In this document: positions 42,381 to 51,229 of the stretch, one piece after another
How the letters are laid out: every line of letters starts with the position of its first letter
How positions within the stretch are numbered: position 1 is the first letter of the stretch
Assembly (NCBI GenBank): GCA_902461815.1
Contig: CABPZE010000006.1
Span: 1 to 64,000 of the forward strand
Reading direction: 5' to 3'
Source: CAG-390 sp003523225
Lineage (GTDB): Bacteria > Bacillota > Clostridia > Oscillospirales > CAG-272
DNA: 64,000 nucleotides
Made by a program: the position numbers and the translations under genes
Notes under the pieces: model-generated
The model's input: only the letters and a program-made list of their open reading frames with translations
Told to the model about the DNA's origin: nothing
The model's database searches: none

Positions 42381-43141
42381 GTTCCCATGAGGGACACCGG
42401 GCGCGGCTTAAGGAACGCTTTCTGAAGGAGGGACTGGATTCCTTCAACACCCACGAGGTGGTGGAGCTTATGCTTTATTACGCCATACCTCAGAGGGATG
42501 TGAACGAAACGGCACATCTGCTTGTTGAACGCTTCGGCTCGCTTTCCGGTATTCTTGAGGCTGACATTGACGATCTGAGAGAGGTCGACGGTGTCGGCGC
42601 TCATGCCGCGACAATGTTCAAGCTCATATGCGCCGTTACGAGGAGATACGCGGTTGAGCGTGGCAGTGCCGAGCTGAGATATACCTCAATAGGTCAGATA
42701 GGCAAATACCTTGTCGGGCTTTATATCGGCGTTACGGTCGAGCGTGCTTACATACTGCTGTTTGACAACAGCATGAAGCTGCTTGACGTCGTAAACGCCG
42801 GGGAAGGCGTTATAAATTCGGTAAACATAACTCCGCGCTTCGTAATTGAAAAGGTGCTGAAGCGCGGCGCGTCCGTAGTGGTGCTTGCTCACAATCATCC
42901 GAATGGAGTCGCCACTCCGTCGCGTGAGGATATTGCACTTACCATGCAGCTACGTCAGCTACTTGATGTGTGCGGCATTACATTGCTTGAACACTTCATT
43001 GTATCGGGCAATTATTATAACGTCGTGCTGGGCCTTAACGAGCGTAAGCTGAACTCACCTGATATGGCGCAGCTTGATATTGAAAAATTCTACTGCGACC
43101 TTTCGGAGAGTACAAACAAGACTGACGGGGGCGGCGTATGA
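42377..43141 (+). CDS. radC: RadC family protein (JAB/MPN metalloprotease fold)
   Basis: A 254-residue protein with an N-terminal helix-hairpin-helix region (REVDGVGAHAATMFKL) and a C-terminal MPN+ domain. Its metal site is visible as AHNHPNGVATPSREDIALT, with His-x-His and the downstream Asp. The DNA-repair role once given to RadC is doubtful; the fold suggests a metal-dependent hydrolase or nuclease. It is translationally coupled to guaB upstream and to the OmpR-like gene downstream (both ATGA overlaps). Confidence 0.92.
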   Translation: MSSHEGHRARLKERFLKEGLDSFNTHEVVELMLYYAIPQRDVNETAHLLVERFGSLSGILEADIDDLREVDGVGAHAATMFKLICAVTRRYAVERGSAELRYTSIGQIGKYLVGLYIGVTVERAYILLFDNSMKLLDVVNAGEGVINSVNITPRFVIEKVLKRGASVVVLAHNHPNGVATPSREDIALTMQLRQLLDVCGITLLEHFIVSGNYYNVVLGLNERKLNSPDMAQLDIEKFYCDLSESTNKTDGGGV

Positions 43142-43743
43142 TACTTATCATTACCGAGTCGCTGGATACCAGAATGAATTTCCGGAGATATCTGCGGAAG
43201 AACGGAATATTGTGCCAGGCGCCTCCGCCTGCGGATTTTGAGGCATCGGTGGCGTCCGGCAGATATTCCGCAGTGCTGTTTTTTGCCCCGTTTTTTTCTG
43301 CCCTTTGCGCAATGACATCGAGCAGAACAGTGCGTGTGGCAGTCGGCGAGGGCGTGTCGACGTACTCAGCGCAGATGTACTCCTTTGATGACCCGTATTC
43401 GCCGGAGCTTTTGAGCTTTCTTTTTGATATTGAGGGTGTGATGCTTCCGCTTCACGCAGGACCGATAGTGCGGCGCGGCGGAAGGCTGTTTTACACCGGT
43501 TTTGAATTGAAGCTCTCTCCTTCCGAGCGCTCTGCCGTCGAATATCTGCTTTTGCGCGGTGAAGCGTCGGGAGAGGAGCTTGCCGGGGTCTGTGTTGACG
43601 ATCCTTATCCCGCAGACGCGGAACGTCAGAAGCGGTATGCCGCCGCAGTGGTCTCACGTATCAACAGCAAAGCGGTCGATGTCGGCGGAAGAAAGATCAT
43701 TGTGTTTGGCGGAGGCTGTTACAGGCTTGTATCCGCAGATTGA
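43138..43743 (+). CDS. Atypical OmpR-like regulator without a phosphoacceptor
   Basis: A 201-residue protein laid out like a response regulator. Residues 1-115 resemble a receiver domain (MILIITESLDTRMNFRRYLR), but where the phosphorylated Asp should follow strand 3 it reads YSAVLFFAPF, so the acceptor is missing. Residues 120-200 form a winged helix of the OmpR type ending GGRKIIVFGGGCYRLV, resembling the usual RGVGYRL wing. No histidine kinase is adjacent. It overlaps radC by 4 nt and ends the guaB-radC operon. A phosphorylation-independent DNA-binding protein is the best guess. Confidence 0.65.
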   Translation: MILIITESLDTRMNFRRYLRKNGILCQAPPPADFEASVASGRYSAVLFFAPFFSALCAMTSSRTVRVAVGEGVSTYSAQMYSFDDPYSPELLSFLFDIEGVMLPLHAGPIVRRGGRLFYTGFELKLSPSERSAVEYLLLRGEASGEELAGVCVDDPYPADAERQKRYAAAVVSRINSKAVDVGGRKIIVFGGGCYRLVSAD

Positions 43744-43788
43744 AATATCTTTTTTGCCTCCTCTGCGCGTAAAAAGCTGAAAAAGGGA

Positions 43789-43817
43789 TTGACAAAACGG
43801 AATTTTCATTATAAAAT
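43789..43817 (+). promoter_or_regulatory. Sigma-A promoter for the serS T-box transcript
   Basis: TTGACA (43789-43794), a 17-nt spacer and TAAAAT (43812-43817), directly upstream of the T-box leader. Confidence 0.85.
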
Positions 43818-43827
43818 ATATATTTGT

Positions 43828-44030
43828 AAAGGCATTGACGGAAAAAAGCCCCATGAGCCGGAAAGAGACGCAGAACCGCGGCTGAAAGTTTTGCGGCGGC
43901 AGACGGGGTGCTGTCCACTCCCGAGCCGCCCGCGATGAGCGGAGCCGCACGCCTGCGTTAAAGGCTTAGAGTTAAAAGCAAGGTGGCACCGTGAATTTTC
44001 ACCCTTGGCAGTATGCCGGGGGTGTTTTTT
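43828..44030 (+). promoter_or_regulatory. T-box leader of serS (predicted tRNA-Ser sensor)
   Basis: The T-box sequence AAGGTGGCACCGTG (43980-43993) is followed by a terminator: an 11-bp stem, CACCCTTGGCA (44000-44010) with 44014-44024, then TTTTTT. An AGAGA motif lies at 43864-43868. A candidate specifier UCC (43914-43916) followed by A fits serine. The leader senses uncharged tRNA, whose acceptor end pairs with the TGGCA bulge to prevent termination. The specifier position is tentative; the class assignment is firm. Confidence 0.85.
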
Positions 44031-44079
44031 CTTTCAGAGGCTGCCTGTAACATAAAAATTATTATCCGGAGGAATAAAA

Positions 44080-45369
44080 ATGCTTGACATCAGATTTGTA
44101 CGGGAAAATCCCGACATTGTAAAGCAGAATCTTAAAAACAAATACCAGGAGCAAAAGCTGCCGCTTGTCGACGAGGTCATCGCCCTTGACGCTGAGAATC
44201 GCCGCACCATTCAGGAAGCAAACGATCTGCGAGCCGAAAAGAACCGCTGCTCCAAGCAGATAGGTGTGCTTATGGCTCACGGTCAGCGCGCAGAGGCTGA
44301 GGAGATGAAGAAAAAGGTCGCCGAGAGCGCCGCGCGCCTTGCGGAGCTTGAAAAGCTGGAGCCTGTTCTTGAGGAAAAGATCAGAAAGATAATGATGGTC
44401 ATCCCCAACATCATTGACAAGAGCGTGCCGATAGGTCCTGACGACTCCTGCAATGTTGAGGTCGAGCGTTTCGGAGAGCCGCGCGTACCCGATTTTGACA
44501 TTCCTTATCACACTGAGATCATGGAAAGACTCGGCGGAATTGATATGGACGCCGCAGGTCGTGTGTCCGGAAACGGATTTTACTATCTCATGGGTGATGT
44601 GGCGCGTCTGCATTCCGCAGTTCTTGCCTATGCGCGCGATTTTATGATTAACCGTGGCTTTACCTACTGCATCCCGCCCTTTATGATCCACGGAAATGTC
44701 GTCGAGGGTGTTATGAGCCAGAACGATATGGATGCCATGATGTACAAGATAGAGGGAGAGGATCTTTACCTCATCGGTACTTCGGAGCATTCGATGATAG
44801 GCAAGTTCATCGACCAGATAATTCCGGAGGCGAGCCTGCCGCAGACGCTTACAAGCTATTCTCCCTGCTTCCGCAAGGAAAAGGGCGCGCACGGTATAGA
44901 GGAGCGCGGAGTTTACCGCATTCACCAGTTTGAAAAGCAGGAGATGATTGTGGTCTGCCGTCCCGAGGAAAGCATGGAGTGGTACGAAAAAATGTGGCGC
45001 TACTCTGTTGAGCTTTTCCGCTCGATGGATATACCGGTGCGTCAGCTTGAATGCTGCTCCGGAGATCTTGCCGACCTCAAGGTCAAGTCCTGCGATATCG
45101 AGGCATGGTCGCCGCGTCAGAAGAAATATTTTGAGGTCTGCTCCTGCTCAAACCTCGGTGACGCACAAGCTCGCCGGCTGAGAATGCGTGTAAAGGGCGC
45201 GGACGGCAAGATATATCTTCCGCACACGCTGAACAATACCGTCGTCGCTCCGCCGCGTATGCTTATTGCCTTCCTTGAGAATCATCTTGAGGCGGACGGA
45301 AGCGTGACTATCCCCGAGGTGCTTCGTCCCTACATGGGCGGCACTGAAAGACTTGTCCCCAAGGCATAA
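44080..45369 (+). CDS. serS: Seryl-tRNA synthetase
   Basis: Charges tRNA-Ser (and tRNA-Sec where present). The 429-residue class II enzyme starts MLDIRFVRENPDIVKQNL, with the long antiparallel coiled-coil arm at about residues 27-100 that grips the tRNA long variable arm. Motif 2 is TSYSPCFRKEKG and motif 3 is LNNTVVAPPRMLIAFLENH. CCGGAGGAA precedes the ATG. It is controlled by the T-box leader upstream. Confidence 0.97.
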   Translation: MLDIRFVRENPDIVKQNLKNKYQEQKLPLVDEVIALDAENRRTIQEANDLRAEKNRCSKQIGVLMAHGQRAEAEEMKKKVAESAARLAELEKLEPVLEEKIRKIMMVIPNIIDKSVPIGPDDSCNVEVERFGEPRVPDFDIPYHTEIMERLGGIDMDAAGRVSGNGFYYLMGDVARLHSAVLAYARDFMINRGFTYCIPPFMIHGNVVEGVMSQNDMDAMMYKIEGEDLYLIGTSEHSMIGKFIDQIIPEASLPQTLTSYSPCFRKEKGAHGIEERGVYRIHQFEKQEMIVVCRPEESMEWYEKMWRYSVELFRSMDIPVRQLECCSGDLADLKVKSCDIEAWSPRQKKYFEVCSCSNLGDAQARRLRMRVKGADGKIYLPHTLNNTVVAPPRMLIAFLENHLEADGSVTIPEVLRPYMGGTERLVPKA

Positions 45370-45377
45370 ATAAACGA

Positions 45378-45409
45378 AGGACTGCCGCACTTCGCGGCAG
45401 TCCTGTTTT
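45378..45409. terminator. Bidirectional terminator between serS and the MBL gene
   Basis: AGGACTGCCGC (45378-45388) pairs perfectly with 45394-45404 around a 5-nt loop; GTTTTA follows on the plus strand and a T-rich stretch on the minus strand. Confidence 0.8.
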
Positions 45410-45427
45410 ATGTGTAAGTGTTATTGG

Positions 45428-47125
45428 TCATCCGAACGGCAGCTCAAGAATGTCCGTTTTCCCTGAGGCACACCAAATATGTCTTGTTACGCCGGAGGTG
45501 TTGAATATCTCCTCGGCGTAATGAAGCTTGCCGGAGTCTACCGACTCGCGCCATGTTTCGTACTTGTTCGTCCACAGCATCACCGATGCGCCGCACGAAC
45601 GGTAGAAGTTCGGTGTTCCTCCATTGTTCCAGCCGTGATGCCCTATCTGTACCGCGTCGCACTTTACCGCCCCCGCACCCAGCTCGCGCAATATCTGATT
45701 TGAGGCTTCATCCGCCATGTCGCCTGTAAAGAGTACAGTCTGACCGCTGTATTTCATGCGGAAAACGGTTGAGGTCTGATTCAGGAGCTTCATTACGCCG
45801 GGATATAGATCCTCGTGCGTGTAGATATATTCAAATTCAACTCCGGAGAAGGTAAACCTCTGACCCGCGTGAACGGTTATCACCTCCGGCTGTTTTGCCA
45901 GTCGGGATACGGCGTTGTCAAAATAGATCACCCATGAGGTGGCGTCGTCCTGCGCCAGTTTCATCTGATACGAGGAGGGGAAATTGCGCAGTATTCTTCC
46001 GATATTCAGCTCCGAGCCGAAACGGGAGGCCATCTCGCAGAACATGAGAATATGGTCGGAGTGGACGTGGGTGAATATCCATGCAGATATGCGCACATCT
46101 TTGAGTGAGGACACTCCTGCAATACCGATAAGCTCAGATGCAAACGCGTCGGTCTGCGCGCGCTTTTCCGATTCGGTTCCGGAGCAGTCTCCGTCTATTA
46201 CGATGATACTTCCGTCGGGCAGGCGGATGTAATATATCCGGTCACAACAGTTTCCGGCAATGACCTGAAGGGGCAGGCTTCCTGCCGTACCGTAATCGGC
46301 GGAATATTCCTGATACGGTTCTGCCGAAATGCGCAGCTTGGACTGCATGGCGGTAAGCGAGACGAACAGGCGCACACGGCTTTCGCTGTCACGGAAGCAG
46401 GCGAAGCGTGAGCCTGATATCTCATTCGTGTAAAGAGAATTCCACCCGCGCGCGTAAAGCAGGGAAATATATGCGTCGTATTCCTCGGCGCTCACCGAGG
46501 CGGCAGTAAAGATAAAGCTGTCGTAGCCTGTATCGGTCACACTATGCTTTTTTCCGCCCTCAAAGGAAGGAACACCGCGCGGCATATCGCTGACTGCACC
46601 GCATTTGTTGAGCAGTCCTGAGCTTATCTTGCCGTCGGACGTGTCCTTTACGATGGAGGAAAAGCTGCGTATCGCCGCGGCAGTAGCGTCGTTAAGCCAT
46701 CCGGCGACGACTATTTTGTGTCCCTCTGATTTTATTGCATATTCCGCATAGTCGGTTGCAGAAAGCACAGTTTCGGTGGCGCTTCGGTTTGTCCTGCCTA
46801 TTAGTATTTCGTATGTATCTGGGTCTCCGCCGTCCGCACCGGAAAGCAGGTCGCTTTCAAGCGGGATGTCGCATCCTGTTGCCGCGCTCAGCCGGTCTCT
46901 GAGGGAGGATGCAAGCCTTCTTTCGTCGCTTCCTGCGTCCTCGGAATAGATGACGGAATAAAGCGAAAGGTCTATTGTTTCAGCGCCCGCGTCGGAGCTG
47001 ACCTCGTCGGTGACGGGGGGAGCAGGCGGAGGTGTGTCGTTACCGCAGCCGTAAAGCCCTGCAAGTGCTAGGATCAGAATGCACAGTGCGATCAGCGCAG
47101 GAAGCAGTTTTTTATTTCCTCTCAT
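45428..47125 (-). CDS. Lipoprotein with metallo-beta-lactamase domain
   Basis: A 565-residue extracytoplasmic protein. The N-terminal signal ends in the lipobox LAGLYGC (Cys near residue 27), then a Pro-rich linker. Residues about 50-160 (YEILIGRTNRSATE, HKIVVAGW) resemble the N-terminal accessory domain of GH20/GH67-type glycosidases. The C-terminal half is a ComEC-like metallo-beta-lactamase domain with THVHSDH (HxHxDH), LFTGDMADEA and IGHHGWNNGG. No ComEC channel segments are present. It overlaps the slipin gene by 4 nt and is cotranscribed with it. Substrate unknown; a surface nuclease or phosphodiesterase is plausible. Confidence 0.8.
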   Translation of the reverse strand: MRGNKKLLPALIALCILILALAGLYGCGNDTPPPAPPVTDEVSSDAGAETIDLSLYSVIYSEDAGSDERRLASSLRDRLSAATGCDIPLESDLLSGADGGDPDTYEILIGRTNRSATETVLSATDYAEYAIKSEGHKIVVAGWLNDATAAAIRSFSSIVKDTSDGKISSGLLNKCGAVSDMPRGVPSFEGGKKHSVTDTGYDSFIFTAASVSAEEYDAYISLLYARGWNSLYTNEISGSRFACFRDSESRVRLFVSLTAMQSKLRISAEPYQEYSADYGTAGSLPLQVIAGNCCDRIYYIRLPDGSIIVIDGDCSGTESEKRAQTDAFASELIGIAGVSSLKDVRISAWIFTHVHSDHILMFCEMASRFGSELNIGRILRNFPSSYQMKLAQDDATSWVIYFDNAVSRLAKQPEVITVHAGQRFTFSGVEFEYIYTHEDLYPGVMKLLNQTSTVFRMKYSGQTVLFTGDMADEASNQILRELGAGAVKCDAVQIGHHGWNNGGTPNFYRSCGASVMLWTNKYETWRESVDSGKLHYAEEIFNTSGVTRHIWCASGKTDILELPFG

Positions 47126-48225
47126 TTGTCTTTACCTCTAAGTATTTCCGTGAGCTGACCCAGCAGATCGCCCCCGGTAACATTGATATTGCCGACATTG
47201 CGGCATATTTTTTCGACATATTCAAGCTCCTTGAGCTTGTAAAGGGTCGCGTTTTCGTCCATCAGCTTGGCGGTGTTGAGCAAAGAGCGGGTGGAGGCGA
47301 CCTCCTCGCGGCGGGTGATAACATTAGCCTGCGCCTGTTTTTCGGCGGCAAGCACCGAGTTCATGATGTCGCGTATCTCTCCGGGGAGGATAATGTCCTT
47401 TACGCTTGCGTCGGTGATCTCAAGGTAAAGTCCCTTGGCTTTTTCCGTCAGCTCACGAAGCACAAAGCTGCCAAGCTCATTTTTGTTTTCAAGTATCTCG
47501 TCAATGGTATGTGTGCCGACGTATTCACGGAGTGCAAGCTGGGCGGCGGTATAAAGCTGAGCTTCAAAATTGTCTATCTCGGTGTATATACGGATAAAAT
47601 CGGTTATGCGGTAGCTGCACACAAAGTTGATCCTGAGTGTGACCTTATCGCGGCTGAGTATTTCCTGCCCCGGTATTTCGCGCTGGCGGAGTCTGGTGTC
47701 AACAATGTTGAAGGACACGTCGGTGTCGGTCTTCCAGAAGCGGTATCTTCCGGCGTCAAGGAGTGAGTGGAGTTTGTTGTTGTAGAAGAGCAGAGCCTTC
47801 TGATATTCCCCAACATTTATTTCGGTATAATAGTACGAGCCTATCGAATCAAAAATATATTCGGGTATATCCGGGGATATTTCGGGAGTGGAGATGTCCA
47901 CGGTTCTGAATTCATGCTTTCCCGCGTCATTGAAAAAGGCATGATTCCCGGCGGTAAGCACTTCACGGAAATTGCCGTCAACAAAGTGAAGCACCAGCGT
48001 GCGGTCGGCAACCTCGACGGGGGTCACGGCTTCGCTTCCGGCTGCCTTCATCAGCATATTCAGCGTCAGACCGCCGCAAGCGGATAGAATATCGCCGCTC
48101 ACCGGAAGCACTTCGTACGTGCATCCGCCGAGTGTAAGGTAACTGCCGGGACCGACAATGCTTTTCAGCTTGCCTTTTACATATTTAAGCCCACGGCAGG
48201 ATTCGGTAATTGTCTTCTTAAACAT
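47122..48225 (-). CDS. Slipin/SPFH-domain protein
   Basis: A 367-residue band-7/stomatin-family protein. Residues about 130-310 form the SPFH core (LLFYNNKLHSLLDAGRYRFW, RQREIPGQEILSRDKVTLRIN, QLALREYVGTHTIDEIL, VKDIILPGEIRDIMN), followed by a coiled coil (AEKQAQANVITRREEVASTRSLLNTAK region). Unlike most slipins it lacks an N-terminal membrane hairpin; residues 1-100 are instead a mixed domain. The ATG at 48225 has GAGG 7 nt upstream. Such proteins scaffold membrane patches, here possibly for the cotranscribed MBL lipoprotein (inference). Confidence 0.82.
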   Translation of the reverse strand: MFKKTITESCRGLKYVKGKLKSIVGPGSYLTLGGCTYEVLPVSGDILSACGGLTLNMLMKAAGSEAVTPVEVADRTLVLHFVDGNFREVLTAGNHAFFNDAGKHEFRTVDISTPEISPDIPEYIFDSIGSYYYTEINVGEYQKALLFYNNKLHSLLDAGRYRFWKTDTDVSFNIVDTRLRQREIPGQEILSRDKVTLRINFVCSYRITDFIRIYTEIDNFEAQLYTAAQLALREYVGTHTIDEILENKNELGSFVLRELTEKAKGLYLEITDASVKDIILPGEIRDIMNSVLAAEKQAQANVITRREEVASTRSLLNTAKLMDENATLYKLKELEYVEKICRNVGNINVTGGDLLGQLTEILRGKDK

Positions 48226-48824
48226 GATAAAACCTCGCTTTTTGTAGTTTTCGGAGTCGGGCGGCTGCCCGTGAGCGGAACGCGGCGCACCGGTTGAGCA
48301 CGTAGCCGCGTTTAGCGGAGGGCGGGACAGATAAGTCACGCACTTGGCTTGGGCGGCGGCGCGCGGTATCTCCGACGCGGCAGGGCGTTCGGCTCACCGC
48401 CATACCTCCTTGGGGGAGGCAGAGGGCAGGGAAGCCGCCTCTCTCCTTTGTTTGCTTTGGAATTCCGGAGAATTCCACATAAAAACACTTTTCGGGTGTT
48501 TGAGCGGATTCGAACCGCAGAAAATGCCCGCCGCGGAAATTCCGCCGCGAACAATTCCTTTGCCAGGCTTTCCCCCGGTGCTTTGGAACGCGCTTTGGAA
48601 GTCCTGGCGCGCCGCAGCGCCCCGCTTTCACGGAAGACGCACGCAAAAAGCAACGGGTAAGCTTCAAAATCAAGTATAACGCATATATATGAACGTGGTG
48701 TGAACATCCGACTCTTGGTTGAGTGGGTGTCTGATGTCTCATATGTTCGCCTAAAAAACGCGGGCTGCCATTAAAGATAAGGCAGTCCGCATTACTGTGA
48801 CATATTAAGCTGTGATAAAGTCCC
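48226..48824. other. GC-rich intergenic stretch without a convincing gene
   Basis: This 599-bp stretch has open frames on both strands, but none has a ribosome site or a recognisable domain. It contains small palindromes, such as GGAATTC-CGGA-GAATTCC near 48461-48478 and a GCGGAA/TTCCGC repeat near 48533. It also has a T-arm-like GCGGTTCGAATCCGC on the minus strand near 48504-48518 with no surrounding cloverleaf. It may hold a degenerate repeat or an unrecognised RNA. Confidence 0.4.
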
Positions 48825-49229
48825 TCAGGCGTTCCCGTTGGTTTCGTGATGCTGACAGGGGTGGTCAAAAAAGCCCTTGAGGTTTACTGTCAGCTTTCCG
48901 TTTTCATCCTCGCGGAAGCCTATTGCACCAACAAGCACGCGGTCACGCACCGGGGCTTCGTAGCAGGCGGTTTCCGCTCCGCAAAGCTCCATAAAATTCA
49001 GCGCGGCGCGCCCCATGACGAACATCGGCTGAAAGTCCTCATGCCCCGGCAAGGAATCAAGCGTCAGCATATGTCCGCCATCACCGTCAAGCCGGAACTG
49101 ACACATTCCGACAAATTCGCCCTCCGCGTCCGCACGGTATGCCAGAGCGTCGGGAAGATATTCCGCGCCAACCCGCGCGGCAAGCGCTTCCTGCTCGGTT
49201 TTGGTCTGGATAGGTATTACCTCAAACAT
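48825..49229 (-). CDS. Small GNAT-like protein
   Basis: A 134-residue protein with the strand-strand-helix pattern of N-acetyltransferases: EFVGMCQFRLDGDGGHMLTL, then a loop and a long helix GRAALNFMELCGAETACYE, then VGAIGFREDENG. It ends in a short Cys/His-rich tail GFFDHPCQHH. The acetyl-CoA pyrophosphate loop (Q/RxxGxG/A) is not clear, so activity is uncertain. It follows rluB by 18 nt and is probably the last gene of that operon. Confidence 0.65.
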   Translation of the reverse strand: MFEVIPIQTKTEQEALAARVGAEYLPDALAYRADAEGEFVGMCQFRLDGDGGHMLTLDSLPGHEDFQPMFVMGRAALNFMELCGAETACYEAPVRDRVLVGAIGFREDENGKLTVNLKGFFDHPCQHHETNGNA

Positions 49230-49247
49230 TTTTCTGACTCCTTTTTA

Positions 49248-49976
49248 TCACTTTGCCGTCCGCCGCAGCTCCTCGACCTCGTGGGCGTCAAGATACCGCC
49301 ACTGACCGCATTTAAGCCCGTGAAGCGTCAGATTTCCTATCGCTGTGCGTTTAAGCCGCACTACATCAATACGCGCGATGTCGCACATTTTTCTTATCTG
49401 ACGGTTTCTGCCCTCCATCAGGGTCATTTCAAGCGTTGCTCCGTCGGGATAAAGCTCAAGCACCGACACCTTTACAGGGCGTATTTTCTTTCCGTCTATT
49501 GTAAGCGGTGAGGAAAGCAACTCAAGCACATCTTCCGTTATCTCGCCCCGAACGCGCACATGATAGATCTTCGGCACATGATTGCGCGGATGCGTCATGA
49601 GATTTGTAAATTCACCGTCGTCGGTCAGCAACAGCAGCCCCTCCGATGCCATGTCAAGCCGCCCAACAGGGTATACCCGGCTTCCGGCTTCGGAAACAAG
49701 CTCTGTCACCTGGCGTCTGCCCTTTTCGTCGTTCATGGTACAAACGTATCCGCGCGGCTTGTAAAGCGCAATGTATTTGCGCTCGCGCCCTGCATTTGAA
49801 CCGCCTATGCGCTGTCCTTTCCATGCCACAACATCAGCGGCGGGGTCAATTTTATCTCCGAGCTTTACCGGTCTGCCGTTTACCGTAACGTTGCCGGCTT
49901 CGATTTCAGCTTCCGCTGCCCTGCGTGATAGAACTCCGCAGTCTGAAAAATATTTCTGAATTCTGATTTTTTCCAT
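49248..49976 (-). CDS. rluB: RluB/RsuA-family rRNA pseudouridine synthase
   Basis: Converts a uridine in 23S (or 16S) rRNA to pseudouridine. The 242-residue protein has an N-terminal S4 domain (IRIQKYFSDCGVLSRRAAEAEI) and the synthase core with catalytic Asp in VGRLDMASEGLLLLTDDGE. RNA-contacting YHVRVRG and the late EGRNRQIRKMCD motif, which defines the RsuA/RluB/E/F group, follow. rluB beside dacB and scpAB mirrors Bacillus subtilis order. The choice of RluB over RsuA rests on that context. Confidence 0.9.
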   Translation of the reverse strand: MEKIRIQKYFSDCGVLSRRAAEAEIEAGNVTVNGRPVKLGDKIDPAADVVAWKGQRIGGSNAGRERKYIALYKPRGYVCTMNDEKGRRQVTELVSEAGSRVYPVGRLDMASEGLLLLTDDGEFTNLMTHPRNHVPKIYHVRVRGEITEDVLELLSSPLTIDGKKIRPVKVSVLELYPDGATLEMTLMEGRNRQIRKMCDIARIDVVRLKRTAIGNLTLHGLKCGQWRYLDAHEVEELRRTAK

Positions 49977-49995
49977 GATGGCGATTCTTTTTGAT

Positions 49996-51162
49996 TTATA
50001 TTTTCAGTCCGAAAAGCGATAAAAACCACCGCCAAAGACTGAATTTTTCTGATTTTTTTGATTTTGCCGCGTTGAACTCGGCGCATATGTCGGCGGACGC
50101 GATCTCCTTGCCGTCGCATTCCCATACGACTCTGCCGAGTGTGTCCCCACGCTGTACCGGAGCTTCGGCAATTCGTGACAGCTCGGTCGATACCGTGATC
50201 TCGCCGCGCTCGCGGGGAAGAGTGACGCGGACATCGCACGGGTTTGAGGCGAGCACGGTGTTCTGCTCGCCGCCCGAAACGGATATGGCATATTCAAGCT
50301 CACCCGCGTCTGCAAGGCACAGGCTTTCATAGCTGTCGAAGCCGTAATCGAGCATATGCTCGTGGTCGCTCCAGTCGTCCGGAGCTGAAAGTGTGACGGC
50401 AACAAGACGAAGACCGTCACGCTCTGCTGCCGACACAAGGCACCTGCCGCTTTTTTTGGTAAATCCGGTCTTGCCTCCGATAGCTCCGGGATAAGAGCGC
50501 AAAAGGCGGTTGTGATTGATAAGCAGCCGCGCGCCCGGTGTGTCACCAAGCGGCATTGAGGTGCGGTATGTTCCGGCTATACGACGAAAATCCGGATCTT
50601 TCAGTGCCTCCGCAGTGATAACGGCGAGGTCGCACGCCGTTGTGTAGTGCTCGGGATCGTCAAGCCCGTGCGGGTTGACAAAGTGGGTGTCATGAAGCCC
50701 CATTGACTCGGCGCGCCGATTCATAAGCTGCGCAAACTCCCCGACCGAACCGGCAACAGCTATGGCAATTGCCGTGGCGGCGTCGTTTGCGGACTCAAGC
50801 ATAAGCGCAAAAAGCAGGGCTTCCAGTGTTTGCTTTTCGCCCTCGCAGAGGTATACCGATGAGCCTTCCACTCCCACCGCGGCGGCAGGGACCGAAACGA
50901 CTGTGTCAAGCGGAAGGTTTTCAAGTGCCACAAGCGCAGTCATTATCTTGGTGGTGCTTGCCATCGGCAGCCGCTCGTGAGCGTTCTTTTCCCATAGAAC
51001 CCCGGCTCCCCCTGCATCATAAAGCACCGCGCTTTTTGCAGAGACCGAAAGCGCGGATTTTGCATCAGATCCCGGTACGGCATAAATGGGTTTCACAGCC
51101 CACATTATCGCCAGAAGCAGGCAAGCCGCACGGAAAAGAAAATAGGTAATTTTGTTTTTCAT
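49996..51162 (-). CDS. dacB: D-alanyl-D-alanine carboxypeptidase (DacB type)
   Basis: Penicillin-binding protein that removes terminal D-Ala; in Bacillus the syntenic enzyme sets spore cortex cross-linking. The 388-residue protein has a signal segment (about 4-28), the serine motif STTK with Ser69 and Lys72, LESANDAATAIA, and KTGFTKKSGRC. The C-terminal part is a beta-rich domain with a final hydrophobic stretch. The symbol rests on position between scpAB and rluB. GGAGACGGTC precedes the ATG. Confidence 0.85.
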   Translation of the reverse strand: MKNKITYFLFRAACLLLAIMWAVKPIYAVPGSDAKSALSVSAKSAVLYDAGGAGVLWEKNAHERLPMASTTKIMTALVALENLPLDTVVSVPAAAVGVEGSSVYLCEGEKQTLEALLFALMLESANDAATAIAIAVAGSVGEFAQLMNRRAESMGLHDTHFVNPHGLDDPEHYTTACDLAVITAEALKDPDFRRIAGTYRTSMPLGDTPGARLLINHNRLLRSYPGAIGGKTGFTKKSGRCLVSAAERDGLRLVAVTLSAPDDWSDHEHMLDYGFDSYESLCLADAGELEYAISVSGGEQNTVLASNPCDVRVTLPRERGEITVSTELSRIAEAPVQRGDTLGRVVWECDGKEIASADICAEFNAAKSKKSEKFSLWRWFLSLFGLKI

Positions 51163-51229
51163 GACCGTCTCCGGATTAAAATAATCTACATAAATTATAT
51201 TGATCCGGAGAACGCCTTATTCTTATTAT

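Noticed and set aside
48500..48522. Possible tRNA, from a T-arm-like sequence on the minus strand
   Set aside because: No matching acceptor, D-arm or anticodon arm could be found at the right distances.
48336..48707. Open frames on both strands in the 48.2-48.8 kb gap
   Set aside because: The peptides are Arg/Pro/Ala-rich, low in complexity, lack ribosome sites and resemble no family.
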